DNA of 64,000 nt, from the NCBI RefSeq assembly GCF_019320115.1, contig NC_089581.1, forward strand, positions 14,189,925 to 14,253,924, written 5' to 3'. The stretch is from Miscanthus floridulus (Eukaryota > Streptophyta > Magnoliopsida > Poales > Poaceae). The stretch's first letter is position 1, and each line of letters opens with the position of its first letter. The notes below the pieces were generated by a model, which searched no databases, was not told the DNA's origin, and worked only from the letters and a program-made list of their open reading frames with translations. The translations under genes and the position numbers were made by a program. Positions 12,355-24,800 of this stretch are shown here, piece by piece.

Positions 12355-13770
12355 GCTTGTGTTGTCCCTTGCATTGCATTGCAATATACAACATGTTTAA
12401 TGTTTGGTAATGTATTTAGGGCTTATCTAACATGGTTAAGATAACCGCCGAAAAGTGTATGAAGAAGCTTAACCATGGATCAAACTTGACAAGCAACTAG
12501 AATTACTTTCAAGTATTGCATTGCATATGCATATATGTTGTTTTGTCATTTCTCTTCAAACACCCTTTTATTGCCTATTTTCTTAAAAATAATTATAGCC
12601 TAAGGCAAAAATACTTTAAAATTTTTTGAGGGTTTGAGATAGGTCACTCACATCAGTCCCAATTGGTGTTTATTTGGGTCTTATTCAAGTTGGGACTTGA
12701 TTGGGAATAGGCAGCATGAAGGAAATTTGAAGATCTACTGAAAAAGAGTGATCGAACGCTGCACCGAACTCTGAAGTCCAGCGTCCAGACAGTTCACAGG
12801 AGGTGAACTATTGCTGCGAAGGAGTGACCGAACACTAAAATAGTTCTTTCCCTGTGTCTAGTCAGATAACGTCCCTGCGTCTGGTTAAGCGAAGAAGATG
12901 AAGATAGGATCAACCGGACTTTGGCTATGTCCGGTTAGTAGTGGTCGGACGCGTCCGGTCGTGACTCGAGGGGATTTGGACCTCTCTAGAGTGGACCGGA
13001 CTCTAGGTGGTAGCATCCGGTCATTGCCACCGGAGCATCTAGTCAAAAGATGTTAGTTGGATCTAGGACTCTATTTTGTTTCCTTTCTTAATCCGTCATG
13101 GGGCCACCATATAATCCCGCATCCATGCCACCCATACTCATCTTGACCGCGCCGACATCGCCGCACAAAGCCCTAGCCATGCCTTCATAGCCACTGTGAC
13201 CTCTTCGCGCCGCATTGCACCTCCTAGTGCCCACGCGCCACCACTCGCCCTACGCACCGCATCTACCGCCGTATAGCCACGCCCACACCTCTGCTCCACG
13301 TGCCCACACAATCACGTCGCCCCACGCTATCGTGCCCTAATGCCATCACGCCAAGCTGCTAGTTTCCTCGCCCTACAATAGTGCCACTGTGCCATGCCCT
13401 AGCACCGCCAGTAACAGAGTCATCGGTACCCTAGCTACCATCAACATCAACCCTAACCCTAATTACCGATTTGGTGGTGCCCATGATTCATTCCTCTTCT
13501 CTTCGGTCATCGATTCATCAGGTAGCAAGCCCTCGATTCTAATTTTGTACCTATTGCTTGCTTGTTAGGGTTTCATATCTCTAGATGTATATTGAATTAT
13601 TCATATATACAATCTATTCCATCATGCAGTGAGTCAGTTTTGTTGAGGTCACTTTGGTAGTTGTCAGTCAACTCGAGGCCAAGCTCGTGAGTACGGATCG
13701 AGGCCAAGCCTCGAAAGTGTTAGTGACAGTTCATTCTTGTCCATGTTTGTAGCTTGTTTTAGCTTCAGCA
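12355..13770 (+). other. non-coding Sirevirus region downstream of pol
   Basis: No open frame continues here. At about 12755-13035 there are many CCGGAC/GTCCGG-type motifs like those in the Sirevirus LTRs further right. At 13130-13480 the sequence is C-rich and proline-like in several frames, as in the leader of the downstream ORF of these elements. Assignment is by position between pol and the ORF remnant. Confidence 0.5.
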
Positions 13771-14409
13771 ATGGCACATGTGAAGAACTCCGAAAGTGGT
13801 CCCGGTGATGAGGATCCGTGGCCTCCGCCTTGCTTGCCTGCTGAGGTGAAAGGCAAGGCGATGAAAAAGATTATGTCAAAGAAGTGAAATTATGCAGATA
13901 CTGATATAGCGAGAGCAGCAGCAGTGTAGCCACCGCAGAGCATGTAGAGAGAGGAGGTGCTCAGAGTGGAGTTTAGATTGTAGATTAGCTTTCACCAGCA
14001 CAGAGGGCAGCCATTAAGCAGGTTGAACATCGTCATGGTAGTCTAGCTGGGACTATCATGCTTGATGGATAGCATGTTGCTATAGAGGAGACTCAGCCTT
14101 AGGGGGAGCCACAGTAGCAGATAGAGCAGACACAGGAGGTAGAGCAGACCAAGGAGACAAAGTAGGCACCTCAGCCATAGTTACGCCGCTCTGGTCGTAC
14201 TCGTACCCAGGTGACACCGAGGACAGAGACACAGTGGAAGGGTTCTCGTCTGCCTCCCAGATCATAGGGTCTACCTCTAGTAACTCATCAAGATTTGAGG
14301 GCCACCATGGACAAGCAGGTGTAGTAGCTTAGATTCATACAGCTTGAGGACTGGTTCCCATCGAGGAGGGATGAGCGTGCTTCAGAGGGGTTCTATACAC
14401 CACTATAGG
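13771..14409 (+). pseudogene. Sirevirus downstream (env-like) ORF remnant
   Basis: The ATG at 13771 opens a frame beginning MAHVKNSESGPGDEDPWPPP, followed by Lys-rich and then Gln/Glu-rich sequence and an RRSGRTRTQVTPRTETQ segment near 14180-14235. The style and position match the variable ORF that follows pol in grass Sireviruses. Many TAG/TGA stops, mostly where CAG or TGG is expected, break it. It is cut at 14410 by the Tat element. Whether it ever made an envelope-like protein is unproven. Confidence 0.5.
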
Positions 14410-16061
14410 TGTTTAAACCAAAATTTGGAAGGAGAGTCGCAAGGGCTCGAAAGCTCCCAAGATCATGTCATAAAGGAATCAATTGCGTGCAGATCGGAAC
14501 TAGCTAATTTGAATGCAGCACTAGAATCGGCTTTCTTTAGGTAGCTCCAGCAGATAACGACAAAGGCTATGATCGGCGCTAGGACAAAGCATGTTGGACT
14601 CTACAAAAAGGAAAAGATTAGAGTCCAAGTTATCTTAAATTATGAATGTTTTCTCCTAGGGCCAAAGATTGTGATGAGTCATGCTTAGATAGGAGTCATG
14701 CATAGGTCCCGGGTATAAATATCAAACTCCGGCTATTATAAAAAGATACACAATCAATCTAATACAAGTTATTTTCTTTTTTAGCTCTAGCCACCCCTTA
14801 GGAGTAGGAGTAGAGTAGATGTCGGTGAGTTCTTCAGCAAGTATGGCTGCATCGATCCAGTCAACCTCCACTGCTTGTTTGTAAGTACCGTCATGGCTTA
14901 TACTTCTGTTCGTATGGCTGCATCGATCTGGTTGACCTCCACTACGACTCTAGTATAAGCTAGTTATCGACTCTTGTCTAGTACAAGTACAGCAGCATCG
15001 ATCCGGTAGACCTCCACTGCTCGAACTAGATTAAGGTCAAGTTATCGGCTCTATCTAAGGGTGGTGTTCCTTTGGATAGATTCATTAAGTTACCAATATT
15101 GCTTATTGCTTCCATTATTTATTTAATTACAGCAATATCACTTCGTCTGATTCGGATTGATCTAGATCGGCCTTATATCTTATTTAACCCATCATTTGTT
15201 AATTTAAATTGATCAAATTTGCACTTTAAACGATGAGTTATGTTTTATCGGTTGTTTTATATCAATCTTGATCGTGCATAGCGTGTGGTTAAGGCATGTC
15301 TGATCTTGAGTATATTTATTGGCTAGCAAAAACTGTTCCATGGCCCGTTATCATGGCCTATGTGATTTTGCCTCACATCCCCACTGTTAGCACCGTGGAG
15401 TGCGGATCATTTTTTGGTAGATCTGTTCCTGAGAGGGCATGACCTTAACTGTGTGCTATGCCTGAATCGACTGTTTTAGCTGATATCAAGCGCTTTCACA
15501 AATAGTTCACATTATGAGATCGTTGAAGTAGGGATAGGTTGAAAGATGTGTTGGCCTCATAATCTTATTATTGTATTATGGCCTACATGATTCTACATCA
15601 TGCCCCGCTGATACTAGTGATAAGTTAGGGTCGTCGAGTCTATTATTGTTTCTACGGCCTACACGATTCTACCTCATGCCCCACTGGTCATAGCGATAGA
15701 TGAGATCTAACATGTTCATTAGATTTATCTTTATTAAATGGTTGAATGGTGATGAACTATTTCTTTTATATAAAAGGGGTTCGGCTACTTGCAGTCATTG
15801 TCTTAGCATAAATTAATCATTGTTGACATCCTTTTGCCATTGACTAATATTTGTCTAAATAATGATATTTCACCCTTAACGATAACCGATTCTTCTTACA
15901 CAACCCTGTGAGCTTTAACTAATTTATTCTTATGAATATGCTAGAATCAACTATTTAGTCGATCTCCTTTCATATCGGCTCTCAAAGCCGCACATTCGGG
16001 ACTGTCTGGCAACACCAGCACGTTCCGCCCTAAATTACTGATAAACTTTCTCTCCTTGTCA
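14410..16061 (+). repeat. 5' LTR of the Tat element
   Basis: Begins TGTTTAAACC and ends near TTGTCA; about 1.65 kb and alignable along its whole length with 24801-26453 and 26454-28090. It holds three spaced copies of a motif around GCATCGATC...CCTCCACTGC (14844-14874, 14915-14945, 14992-15020). The exact 3' end is uncertain by a few bases because no recognisable PBS was found. Confidence 0.8.
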
Positions 16062-16250
16062 ATTGTAGGGTCAAATTGACTAGCACATCTCGGGAGGGGC
16101 GCGCATGATCGACAACACTTGCACTGAAGCTAGGCGGATCTCTAGCTCCATCGAGCGGACCCTTCTAGCTTGCTCGTGTGCGCTCGGCATGAGACAAAAT
16201 TCTATGTCGACATATGTTTCTGGCACGCCCAGTGGGACCCCACAATCGTC

Positions 16251-18790
16251 ATGGCCGTTCACAACAACATCGACATCCTTATGGTACATTATGAAGATCT
16301 ACCTGATGGAGATAAAGGTGTCATCAGCAAAGCTATAGAAGAATTTTAGAACAAGTGTTTGTTGTCCTACACCAAAACATGTGACAACATAATTGTTTAG
16401 AAATATCCACTACTAAAAGTTCTATAGCATGGGTAGACAGATATAGCTAAAGCTGAAGACAGATGTTTCTTTACGGAAGTTGTAGACAAATCTGTTCGTG
16501 ATGCCATATTAAGCCATAATGAAGCTTTCTTAGACACATTCCACAACGCCATAAAAGAGGCGATTCATGGGTTTCCAGTTGGTCAAGTTGGGCCGGCTTA
16601 CTACAATATTCCACACCCGGTGACCCAAGGGACTAATCAAGTCAGTACCAGCCATCAAGAAGCAACACCAGCTAGTAATAATGATGTCTAGGTAGTTCAG
16701 GGTTCATCTGAACAAGCTCAAGGTACTACTACGAATTAGACACAGTATAATCCTAGATCGTCAGTGCAGCATGAGCAACAGCCGGCGGGGCAAGGTTAGA
16801 ATCAGGTGATTAATTTTGGCACCTCAGGCCACATACCATCATTGGCTCAAAAAATAGCACTATCAATTCAAAGGATCCGTAGAGATATAGACCCTCATGT
16901 CTATAATCAGAGACTTCAAGCAGCAAGCCAGCGAAGGACCCAGCAGATAGAGATTCCATAAGGGTATCACTATGGCATAGATTACAACACCCTTCACATG
17001 ATTCCGAATCTAGGGTATCAAGGCACATGAGATTTTAATCCACAGATGGGTCAGCAGGTGTAGGGAAATCCAAATTCACAAGCTGACGAGTTGTTGCTAA
17101 AGGTGACTGAGATGATGAAGAATCAGTTTGGTCTGAAGCCAAAAGGGCTAACCTTCTCATACAGACACCCATATCCAGAATGGTATGATTTAGTCGCTCT
17201 TCCCACAAATTATAGGCTCCTAGAGTTTGCTAAGTTTACTTGCCAAGACAGTACAAGCACGATAGAACATGTTAGTCGGTATCTTACGCAATTGGGCGAG
17301 GCATCAGTTGAGGATGCCCATCAAATTCATTTCTTCTTCTTGTCCCTATCAGGGCCAGCCTTCACTTGGTTTTCATCATTACCGATTAATTCCATTACCA
17401 ACTAGGCTGACCTCGAGAAGAAATTTCATACATATTTTTATACTAGGACTGGAGAAAAGAAGATTACCGATCTAACAACTATAAGGCAGAAGACTAATGA
17501 ATCAGGCACTGAGTTTTTTCAGAGGTTCCAAGAAACTAAGAACTTATGCTTCTCCTTAAACTTGGTTGATGATCAACTAGCTGCTTTAGTCGTTCAAGGA
17601 ATGCTGCCAATGAGGAAAGAAAAGCTGCTAGGACAAGAATTTGACAACTTAGGTCAATTGACTCAACGAGTGGCAGCGCTCAATAGCTAATTTTAGAGCA
17701 TGTGCAAGGACACTCAATTCTAGAAGAGTACCATAGTGGCCGAAGCTTATAATCCATACTCAGTCAATGATGGCTATGAAGATGAAGAAGAAGAGGTTGC
17801 TATGGCTGAATGGAATTGGGGCAAAAAGACAATAATGGTGCCAAATCCTTGGAGGAGAAGAGTTGAGAAAAGCTATGACTTTGATGTCACAAAATCAGAC
17901 AAGCTCTTCGATTTCTTGCTTGAGAAGGGGCAGATCGAGTTGCCCGGTAATCATGTTATGTTCCCCCTGATTAGTTGAAGAATAAGAAGTTCTGCAAGTT
18001 CCATAACACTACTTCTTATTCCACTAATGAATATAGAATTTTTTGGCAGCATATACAGAGGGTTATTCAGCAAGGAGGGCTTAAATTTGATACGCCTCGG
18101 AAAATAAAAGTTGATGATAATCCTTTCCTAGGAGATCAAAACATGGTTGATGCTAAGCTGCTCAAAGAAAAGACTAAGGTCCTAACATCGACCAAATCAA
18201 GAGAAGCTAAAATAGTCGATCCCAAGATGCAAATATTGACTAATGAGTACAAAGAGATTAGAAGACGTCACGCTAAGCAAAAGAGCCGATATGAGCAGGG
18301 GGAAACGTCAAAAGGTGGGTTGACAAAGCCGCGAGTTACATCTCAGATCCTATTGAATAAGTGGCAGCGACAGAAGGAAAATGATTATCAGCGTTGGTTA
18401 AAAGATCAAGAATACCAGCGTCAACTAGAAAAAGAGAGGTATGAAAGAAAACAAGCCGAATCACATTAGAATTGTCCTTTCTTCAGACATTGCTGGAATA
18501 AAGGTTTGAAGTTGCCTACCAGACATAACTATCCAGAATGCAGCAATCAATATTGGGAGTTTAGGCAATCTCAAACCAACCGCCGGTCTATCCATGCTCT
18601 AGATGCATATCATCATAATAACATGGATCGGTGCTTAAAAATGGAAGTGTTCATAATCGGCTGGAAAAAAGAATGGTTGATCAAGACTGGGCTAATTATG
18701 AAGAAGAGGGCAACGAGAGAAAATAAATTTGGTAGGAAGGCCAATGGTGTCCAGGAGGTTTGACAAGAAGCCAGAAGAAAAGGGTGTAAT
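16251..18790 (+). pseudogene. Tat-lineage gag (broken)
   Basis: The ATG at 16251 starts a gag frame (MAVHNNIDILMVHYEDLPD) that meets a stop near 16350 and continues in pieces. The core gag domain is at 17091-17700 (FAKFTCQDSTS, FFLSLSGPAFTWF, RFQETKNLCFSLN). A downstream segment at 17975-18470 has CKFHNTTSYSTNEYRIF and a Lys/Gln-rich tail, and the Cys-rich part at 18470-18560 resembles the zinc-binding region of Tat gags. Stops and frameshifts occur throughout, so it cannot make a full protein. Its 5' end is duplicated at 28280-28368. Confidence 0.8.
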
Positions 18791-18807
18791 ACCTAAGGAA
18801 TAAAGAA

Positions 18808-21507
18808 TTGGAACATGCTCAGGCATCTAGTAAACCTCAAGTATGGCGTACTAAGCAAACAGTCGATAGAAAGCAACCATCGGCTAATATCCAAATGGCT
18901 TTTCTATTGCCATCAGAATTTAGAGCTCTAGCAGATCAAGAAGTTTATTCAGATTTTGATGAATCAGAATATGAGGAGATAGTTGCCAAGTTGATGGTTG
19001 TGAAACAAGCAATATTTAATAAAACAGTCAAGCATCGGCACTTAAAGGCTTTATATATGAAAGGTTTTGTTGATGGGAAGCCGATGAATAAGATGTTAGT
19101 GGACGGAGGTGCTTCTATCAATCTTATGCCTTACATCACTTTTCATAAACTTGGCAGAGGACCAGAAGATCTGATGGAGACTGACATGATGCTTAAGGAT
19201 TTTGGAGGTAATGCATCTAAGACCTAGGGGTAGTAAATGTCAAACTAATAATCAGAAGTAAGACTGCTCACCACATTCTTTGTCATCGATGGAAAAGGGT
19301 CATATAGTTTTCTCCTTGGTCATGATTGGATTCATGCGAACTATTGTGTACCATCAACCATGCATCAGTGTTTGATTCAATGGCATGGGGATGATGTCGA
19401 ACTGGTTCGCACTGATGAGTCTATGAGCATCGCAACAGCCAATCTAGTCTTCTAGAAACTAGGAGACTTTGAATGTTTTTCTGGCAAGTTATAGGAAGGA
19501 GGCTTTCATTAGAGTCAATGGTGAAAGCCAACAGCCGATCCAAGCAGTTGGCTTTAAAAATTTGTGTTAATGGATAATCCAATAGATGGTATAGATGGCA
19601 AACTAGGACATGGCTTCACGTCGACCGATGAATTAGAAGAAGTAGATATTGGTTCTAGAGATAGACCTAGGCCGACGTACATAAGTGCTAAGTTGGATCC
19701 AGAGTATAAGCAAGAATTAGTTGATTTATTAAAGGAATTTAAAGATTGCTTTGCTTGAGAATACTATGACATGCCTGGTCTAGACCGGTCAATTGTTGAA
19801 CATCGGTTGCCAATCAAACCTGGATATTGGCCATTTAAACAAGCTCCAAGGAGATTCAACCTGAACGTGCTCGATGATATCAAAAAGGAGACTGAAAGGT
19901 TACTGGAAGCAAAATTTATTCGACCATGCCGATATGCAGAGTGGATATCGAATGTTGTCCCTATATATAAGAAGAATGGAAAATTAAGAGTTTGTATCGA
20001 TTTCAGGGATATGAACAAAGCCACACCCATGGATGGTTATCCGATGTCGATAGCTGATATGTTAGTAGATGCAGCAGCCAGGAATAAGGTTATTAGCTTT
20101 ATGGATGGCAATGCAGGATACAACCAATTTTTTATGGCTGAGGAAGATATAGCAAAGACCGCTTTCAGGTGCCCCGGCGCAATCGGTCTGTTCGAGTGGG
20201 TTGTGATGATCTTTGGTCTAAAGAATGCCGGTGCAACTTATCAAAGGGCGATGAATTATATTTTTCATAAGTTGATCAGTAGGATTGTTGAAATCTACAT
20301 CGATGATGTAATGATAAAATCCAAAGGGTCCAAAGAGCACCTAGCTGATTTGCGAGAAACCCTAGAATGCACAAGAAAACATGGCCTAAAGATGAATCCT
20401 AATAAGTGTGCTTTTGGAGTATCAGCTGGACAATTCTTCGGATTCATGGTCTATGAGAGAGGAATCGAAGCTGGTCAGAAAAGCGTAAAAGCAATTGATG
20501 AGGCAGTTTCCCCCGACTACTAAAATAGAGTTGCAATCTCTGCTTGGTAAGATCAATTTCATCAGAAGATTTATTTCAAATTTGTTAGAAAGGATCCTAC
20601 CATTTTCTCCCATGTTGAAGTTGAAAAATGATCAAGAATTCAAGTAGGGTGACATACAACAAAAGGCGTTTGAAGAGATAAAAGAATACATGAAGTGTCC
20701 ACCTGTGCTGGTCTCTCCTCAGCAAGGTAAGCCTTTTAAGTTGTACATATCGGTTGATGACAAGACAATTAGATTGGCCTTGATGCAAGAATTTGAAGAA
20801 AAAGAAAGAGTTGTTTTCTATCTAAGTAGAAGATTACTGGATCCAGAGACAAGATATTCTCCCACCAAAAAATTATGCTTGTGCTTATATTTCTCTTGCA
20901 CTAAGCTGCGACACTACTTATTATTGGTTGAGTGTATAGTTGTTTCCATGGCCAATGTGATTAAGCATATGTTATCAATGCCAATACTAAATGGGAGAGT
21001 GGGAAAGTGGATTGTTGCGTTATCGGAATTTGACTTGAAGTACGAATTGGCTAAAGCAGTCAAGGGACAAATAATAGCCGATTTCGTCACCCAGCATCAT
21101 AAGCCAAGCATTGATTATGTAGAACTGGTGCCTTGGACATTGTTCTTTGATGGATCATCATGCAAACAAGGTGGTGGCATTGGCATCATTATTATTTCAC
21201 CTCGGGGGGCAAGTTTTGAGTTTGCTCTTCCGACTGGGCCAGTGATTACCAACAACCAAGTGGAATATGAAGCTATTCTTAAGGGACTTCAACTTCTTCA
21301 CAAAGTAAAGGCCAAAGCAATCGAAGTATTTGGAGACTCATAGTTAATTATTAATCAATTGATCGGACTATATAAGTGCAAAGAAGAAACTCTGAAGAGG
21401 TATTATGATGAATGTCAAAGGTTGCTCAAAGAATTTCTTCATGTCTCTTTCCAACATATTCCGAGAGCACAAAACCAAGAAGCTAATCGTCTAGCTCAAA
21501 GTATGTC
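18808..21507 (+). pseudogene. Tat pol: protease, reverse transcriptase, RNase H and second RNase H
   Basis: Protease: LVDGGASINLMPY at about 19097-19135, the DGGA form usual in Tat elements, with a frameshift soon after. RT at 19771-20523 has the polymerase core FGLKNAGATYQRAMNYIF and catalytic YIDDVMIKSKG. RNase H at 20690-21070 has VVFYLSRRLLDPETRYSP. A second, archaeal-type RNase H follows at 21128-21500 (FFDGSSCKQGGG, NNQVEYEAILKGL, a stop after VFGDS, then HIPRAQNQEANRLAQS). The two RNase H copies place it in the Tat lineage. Stops at about 19227, 20521 and 21343 and several frame changes make it inactive. Confidence 0.85.
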
Positions 21508-22816
21508 ATGATATCGAGTGTTTCAACAGATCTTGAGTATGAAACCTTGAATGATGATTGGAGAGTCGAAATAGCCGATTACCTTAGAAATTTGTCTCAG
21601 AAAGTTACTAGAAAGCTAAGGTTTAGATTGGTTAAATATGTTTTGTTAGATGATCAGTTATATTATAAAACAGTCGATGGGGTGTTACTCAAATGCTTAA
21701 ATCAAGAAGAAGCTAAGATGTTTATGGGTGAGGTATATGAAGGGATATGTGGAGCTCATCAATCGGCTTATAAGATGAAATGGATTATTCGTAGAACTGG
21801 ATATTTCTGGCCAACGATATTGGAAGACTATTTTGAATATTACAAGGGGTGCCAGGACTGTCAACATTTTGGTAATATCCAGAGATCACCTACGTTAGCC
21901 ATGAATCTAATAATCAAGCCATGGCCATTTCGAGGTTGGGGAATTGATTTAATTGGCCAGATTTTTCCGCCCTCAAGCAAAGGACAAAATTCATATTGGT
22001 AGCAACAGATTACTTCACTAAATGAGTTGAGGCAATTCCTTTGAAGACGGTAACCTCAAAGAACATGATTGATTTTGTCAGGGAACACATTGTGTATCGT
22101 TTTGGGATTCCTCAAACTATAACTACTGATCAAGAGACAATGTTCACATCAGAAGAGTTTAGGGATTTTGCTGCCAGTATGGGAATCAAGCTACTAAATT
22201 CCTCTCCTTACTATGCTCAAGCTAATGGCCAGGCAGGGGCATCCAATCAGATTATGTTTAATCTGATCAAGAAAAAAATTGAGGAACAGCCAAGGAAGTG
22301 GCATTCAACGCTTAATGAGGCACTATGGGCATATAGGATGGCCTGTCATAGATCAATTAAAACATCGCCTTATGCACTTGTGTATGGCCATAATGTAGTT
22401 CTTATTTGGGAAGTTCGGACTGGATCGAGGCATGTTACATTGCAGAATAATTTATCAGCCGAAGTCTATAAGAATCTTATGATACACAACTTAGAGGACT
22501 TGAGTTGCCTTCGGCTGCGTGCTCTTAAAAATATCGAAGCCAATAAACTGAGGATTGCAAAATATTACAATAAAAAGGTCAAGATTAAGCAATTTGCTGA
22601 AGGAGACTTGGTCTGGAAAGTGAAATTGCCGATTGGGTCAAAGGACAGTAAATTCAGCAAATGGTCACCTAACTAGGAAGGGCCTATCGAATCAAACGTT
22701 GTGCGTCTAGTAATGCTTATGTTTTGGAAACACTAAGAGGAGAGGAAGAATTTGGCCGAGCAATCATTGGGAAATATCTAAAGAAATATTACCCTAGTAT
22801 TTGGATTAATACTTAA
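21508..22816 (+). pseudogene. Tat integrase (frameshifted, catalytic Glu lost)
   Basis: The zinc-binding region shows CGAHQSAYKMKW and GCQDCQHFG. The core has the first Asp in GIDLIG and the second in TTDQETMF. The third catalytic position, normally GQAEASN, reads GQAGASN at about 22228-22250, so Glu is Gly. A one-base shift lies near 21995-22000 and TGA replaces a Trp codon near 22024. The C-terminal part (WKVKLPIG, then a frame ending YYPSIWINT) reaches a stop at 22814-22816, which I take as the true end of pol. Confidence 0.8.
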
Positions 22817-23028
22817 TAACCAATTTTTTCGGTCGCCAGCTCTAATAGCCGATATCAGAAAGGTATCGCCTCTAGTGCAAAAAATAAACCCGAAGGGGTA
22901 AAATCGGTATGATGTGTATCGCCTATAGAAGCAAAGCAAACACGAACGAAGTGATGTGTGTGAAGTACGAAACAAAGGAAAATCACTCAAAACGAAGAAG
23001 TTGTTTGCTAAATATCACCTATTACAAG

Positions 23029-23803
23029 CTACAGGCCGGAAAACACTTTGCTTACTATATCATCGGACAGGGTGTTGAAGGCTACAGAGTTAGCGGCACT
23101 AGAAAAATCCTCCACCAAACGCTCATGCTCCCTAGGGTGCGCCATGTCTAGAAAACCATGGGGAAGAAGATAAAGATTGTGGCCATAACTGGCTTGTGCA
23201 GCAGCCAAAGACATGGCAGCACCATGATAACGCCATGAAGAGCGACCTCCCTGACATGGTTCGGGATGTCATGCAAGCGAACCACCAAAACGGTGCCCCT
23301 GGCATTGACAAATCCCACTGCATGATCCATAGCTGATCGAAGGCTGTCCAACTGAGCAGTTAGATCTAAAAAGATTTACGGAAAGAATGATCAGAAATCT
23401 TGAGGGCAAAATTAAGAAGAAGACAGAAAAATTATGGCAGATGTCTCACCCATGATTCTAGATTCAGCTCTAGCCAACCTTTCCTCCACTAGGCTAGCCT
23501 CAGGGGATGATCGGCCTTGAATCATGCCAAAGCTAATTCTACAAGAGAGAGGCAGCTGGCTAGATTCTGGTCAGTCTGATCGATGGTGGCCAGCAGATCG
23601 CCATTGTCAATCTACCTCCTTAGGTAATAGGGGAGCTAGCGGCAAATTGGTGCTGAAGGTAACCCCAAAGGCTGAGTAGAGTCGGTCTTCTGCTCTAGAA
23701 TGATGGGAGCATCCCAAGTTACACCCTCTTGGCGATGAAGGCACTGGCGCGATGATGTAGATCCGTTGAGGGCCTCCTCAGCAGACCTCTTGTTGTTCTC
23801 CAT
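23029..23803 (-). pseudogene. antisense ORF between pol and 3' LTR of the Tat element, apparently spliced
   Basis: On the minus strand an ATG at 23803 starts MENNKRSAEEALNGSTSSRQ. After about 350 bp with stops and a shift, a frame ending ERLARAESRIMG meets a GTGAGA donor (exon end 23450). The frame resumes at 23365 after an 84-bp AT-rich intron ending TTTTTAG, as DLTAQLDSLRSAMDHAVGF, then RLHDIPNHVREVALHGV, and after one frameshift near 23220 SLAAAQASYGHNL...VFSGL to a stop at 23029. Antisense ORFs at this place are known in Tat elements such as Grande. The function is unknown. The splice sites are my reading. Confidence 0.6.
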
Positions 23804-23896
23804 GATCTCAAACCTATGGAAAATGCAGGAACTATACTAAGGACGCAAAAAGGTTTGAGACAAAGCGGGTTGTTTTTCGATCAATGGTCGTGGTCC

Positions 23897-23906
23897 GTAT
23901 ATATAG
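23897..23906 (-). promoter_or_regulatory. candidate TATA box for the antisense ORF
   Basis: The minus strand reads CTATATATAC about 95 bases upstream of the antisense ATG at 23803, a normal distance for a plant TATA box plus short leader. No expression evidence is available. Confidence 0.4.
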
Positions 23907-24800
23907 CCCAGGCAAGCCAGAAGATAGATTTCATCGGAGGTGTGAAATTGAAATCAGGAACAGAAATGGATTGACACTCTAGAAATTTAGGAGACGGATA
24001 ACGAAGAGATAACAGATTCGAACTTATTGCTTCCCCAAATTACGAAATATCGTAGGATGGATGCGAACAGTTTACATTGACCAGAGATCAACCCATCAAG
24101 GCTTCTTTGGATTGAAGGGAGTCCGGGTCCCCATAAGGCCGAAGGTCATCGTGAACCAAATCACATCGGCCCGTTGAAAAAATTGTGCTGGAGAAGGGGA
24201 AAGGCCGCCCGCCTAACAGATGCCTAGCCAATTTCTTGATAAATTGAGAAACTATAGGAAAGAAGCCTGTGGCTTTCCTGGTGGGCATTTGGTGTCCTCA
24301 CATTTTAGCCCTTGCAAACACTAGAATAGCTTTGCGAGCATGGAGAGAAGACTCATGTGATATCACAAGAATTCTTCTAACCGCAATAGCTGATCCTCTT
24401 GCTCGACAAGGCACTAGAATGAGCGACACAATCACCCTATGCACAAGAATTCTTCTAACCGCTCAAGATCTTCATAGCAAAAGGATACACCGTGGAGGGT
24501 CCAACGGAGTTGGAAGCACTAGAGGAGGCAGATAGAAGAGAAACATGGCTGAATTGTTGAGTTGCTCTTGCCAGGGTCGGATAGACATTTTATAGCCGGT
24601 CTAGAAAGATGAATCTAAGTGCCCGTGAAGCAATAATGCTCTTGTAAAAGTTTTGAAGCATGGGCTCATGAGCTAACATAGACGGTGACAAATAGTAGAC
24701 CCTAGATCAAGATTTTTTACCTATGATTGCGGTCCTATCGAGGGCACAGATGTGATAATTTTGGAATAAAATTACTTTTATCCCAAAATTAGGGGGCATC
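23907..24800 (+). other. spacer and polypurine tract before the Tat 3' LTR
   Basis: No credible gene. A CAAGAATTCTTCTAACCGC-type motif occurs twice, near 24365 and 24442. The purine-rich AAAATTAGGGGGCATC directly before the LTR start at 24801 is the polypurine tract expected for plus-strand priming. Confidence 0.6.
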
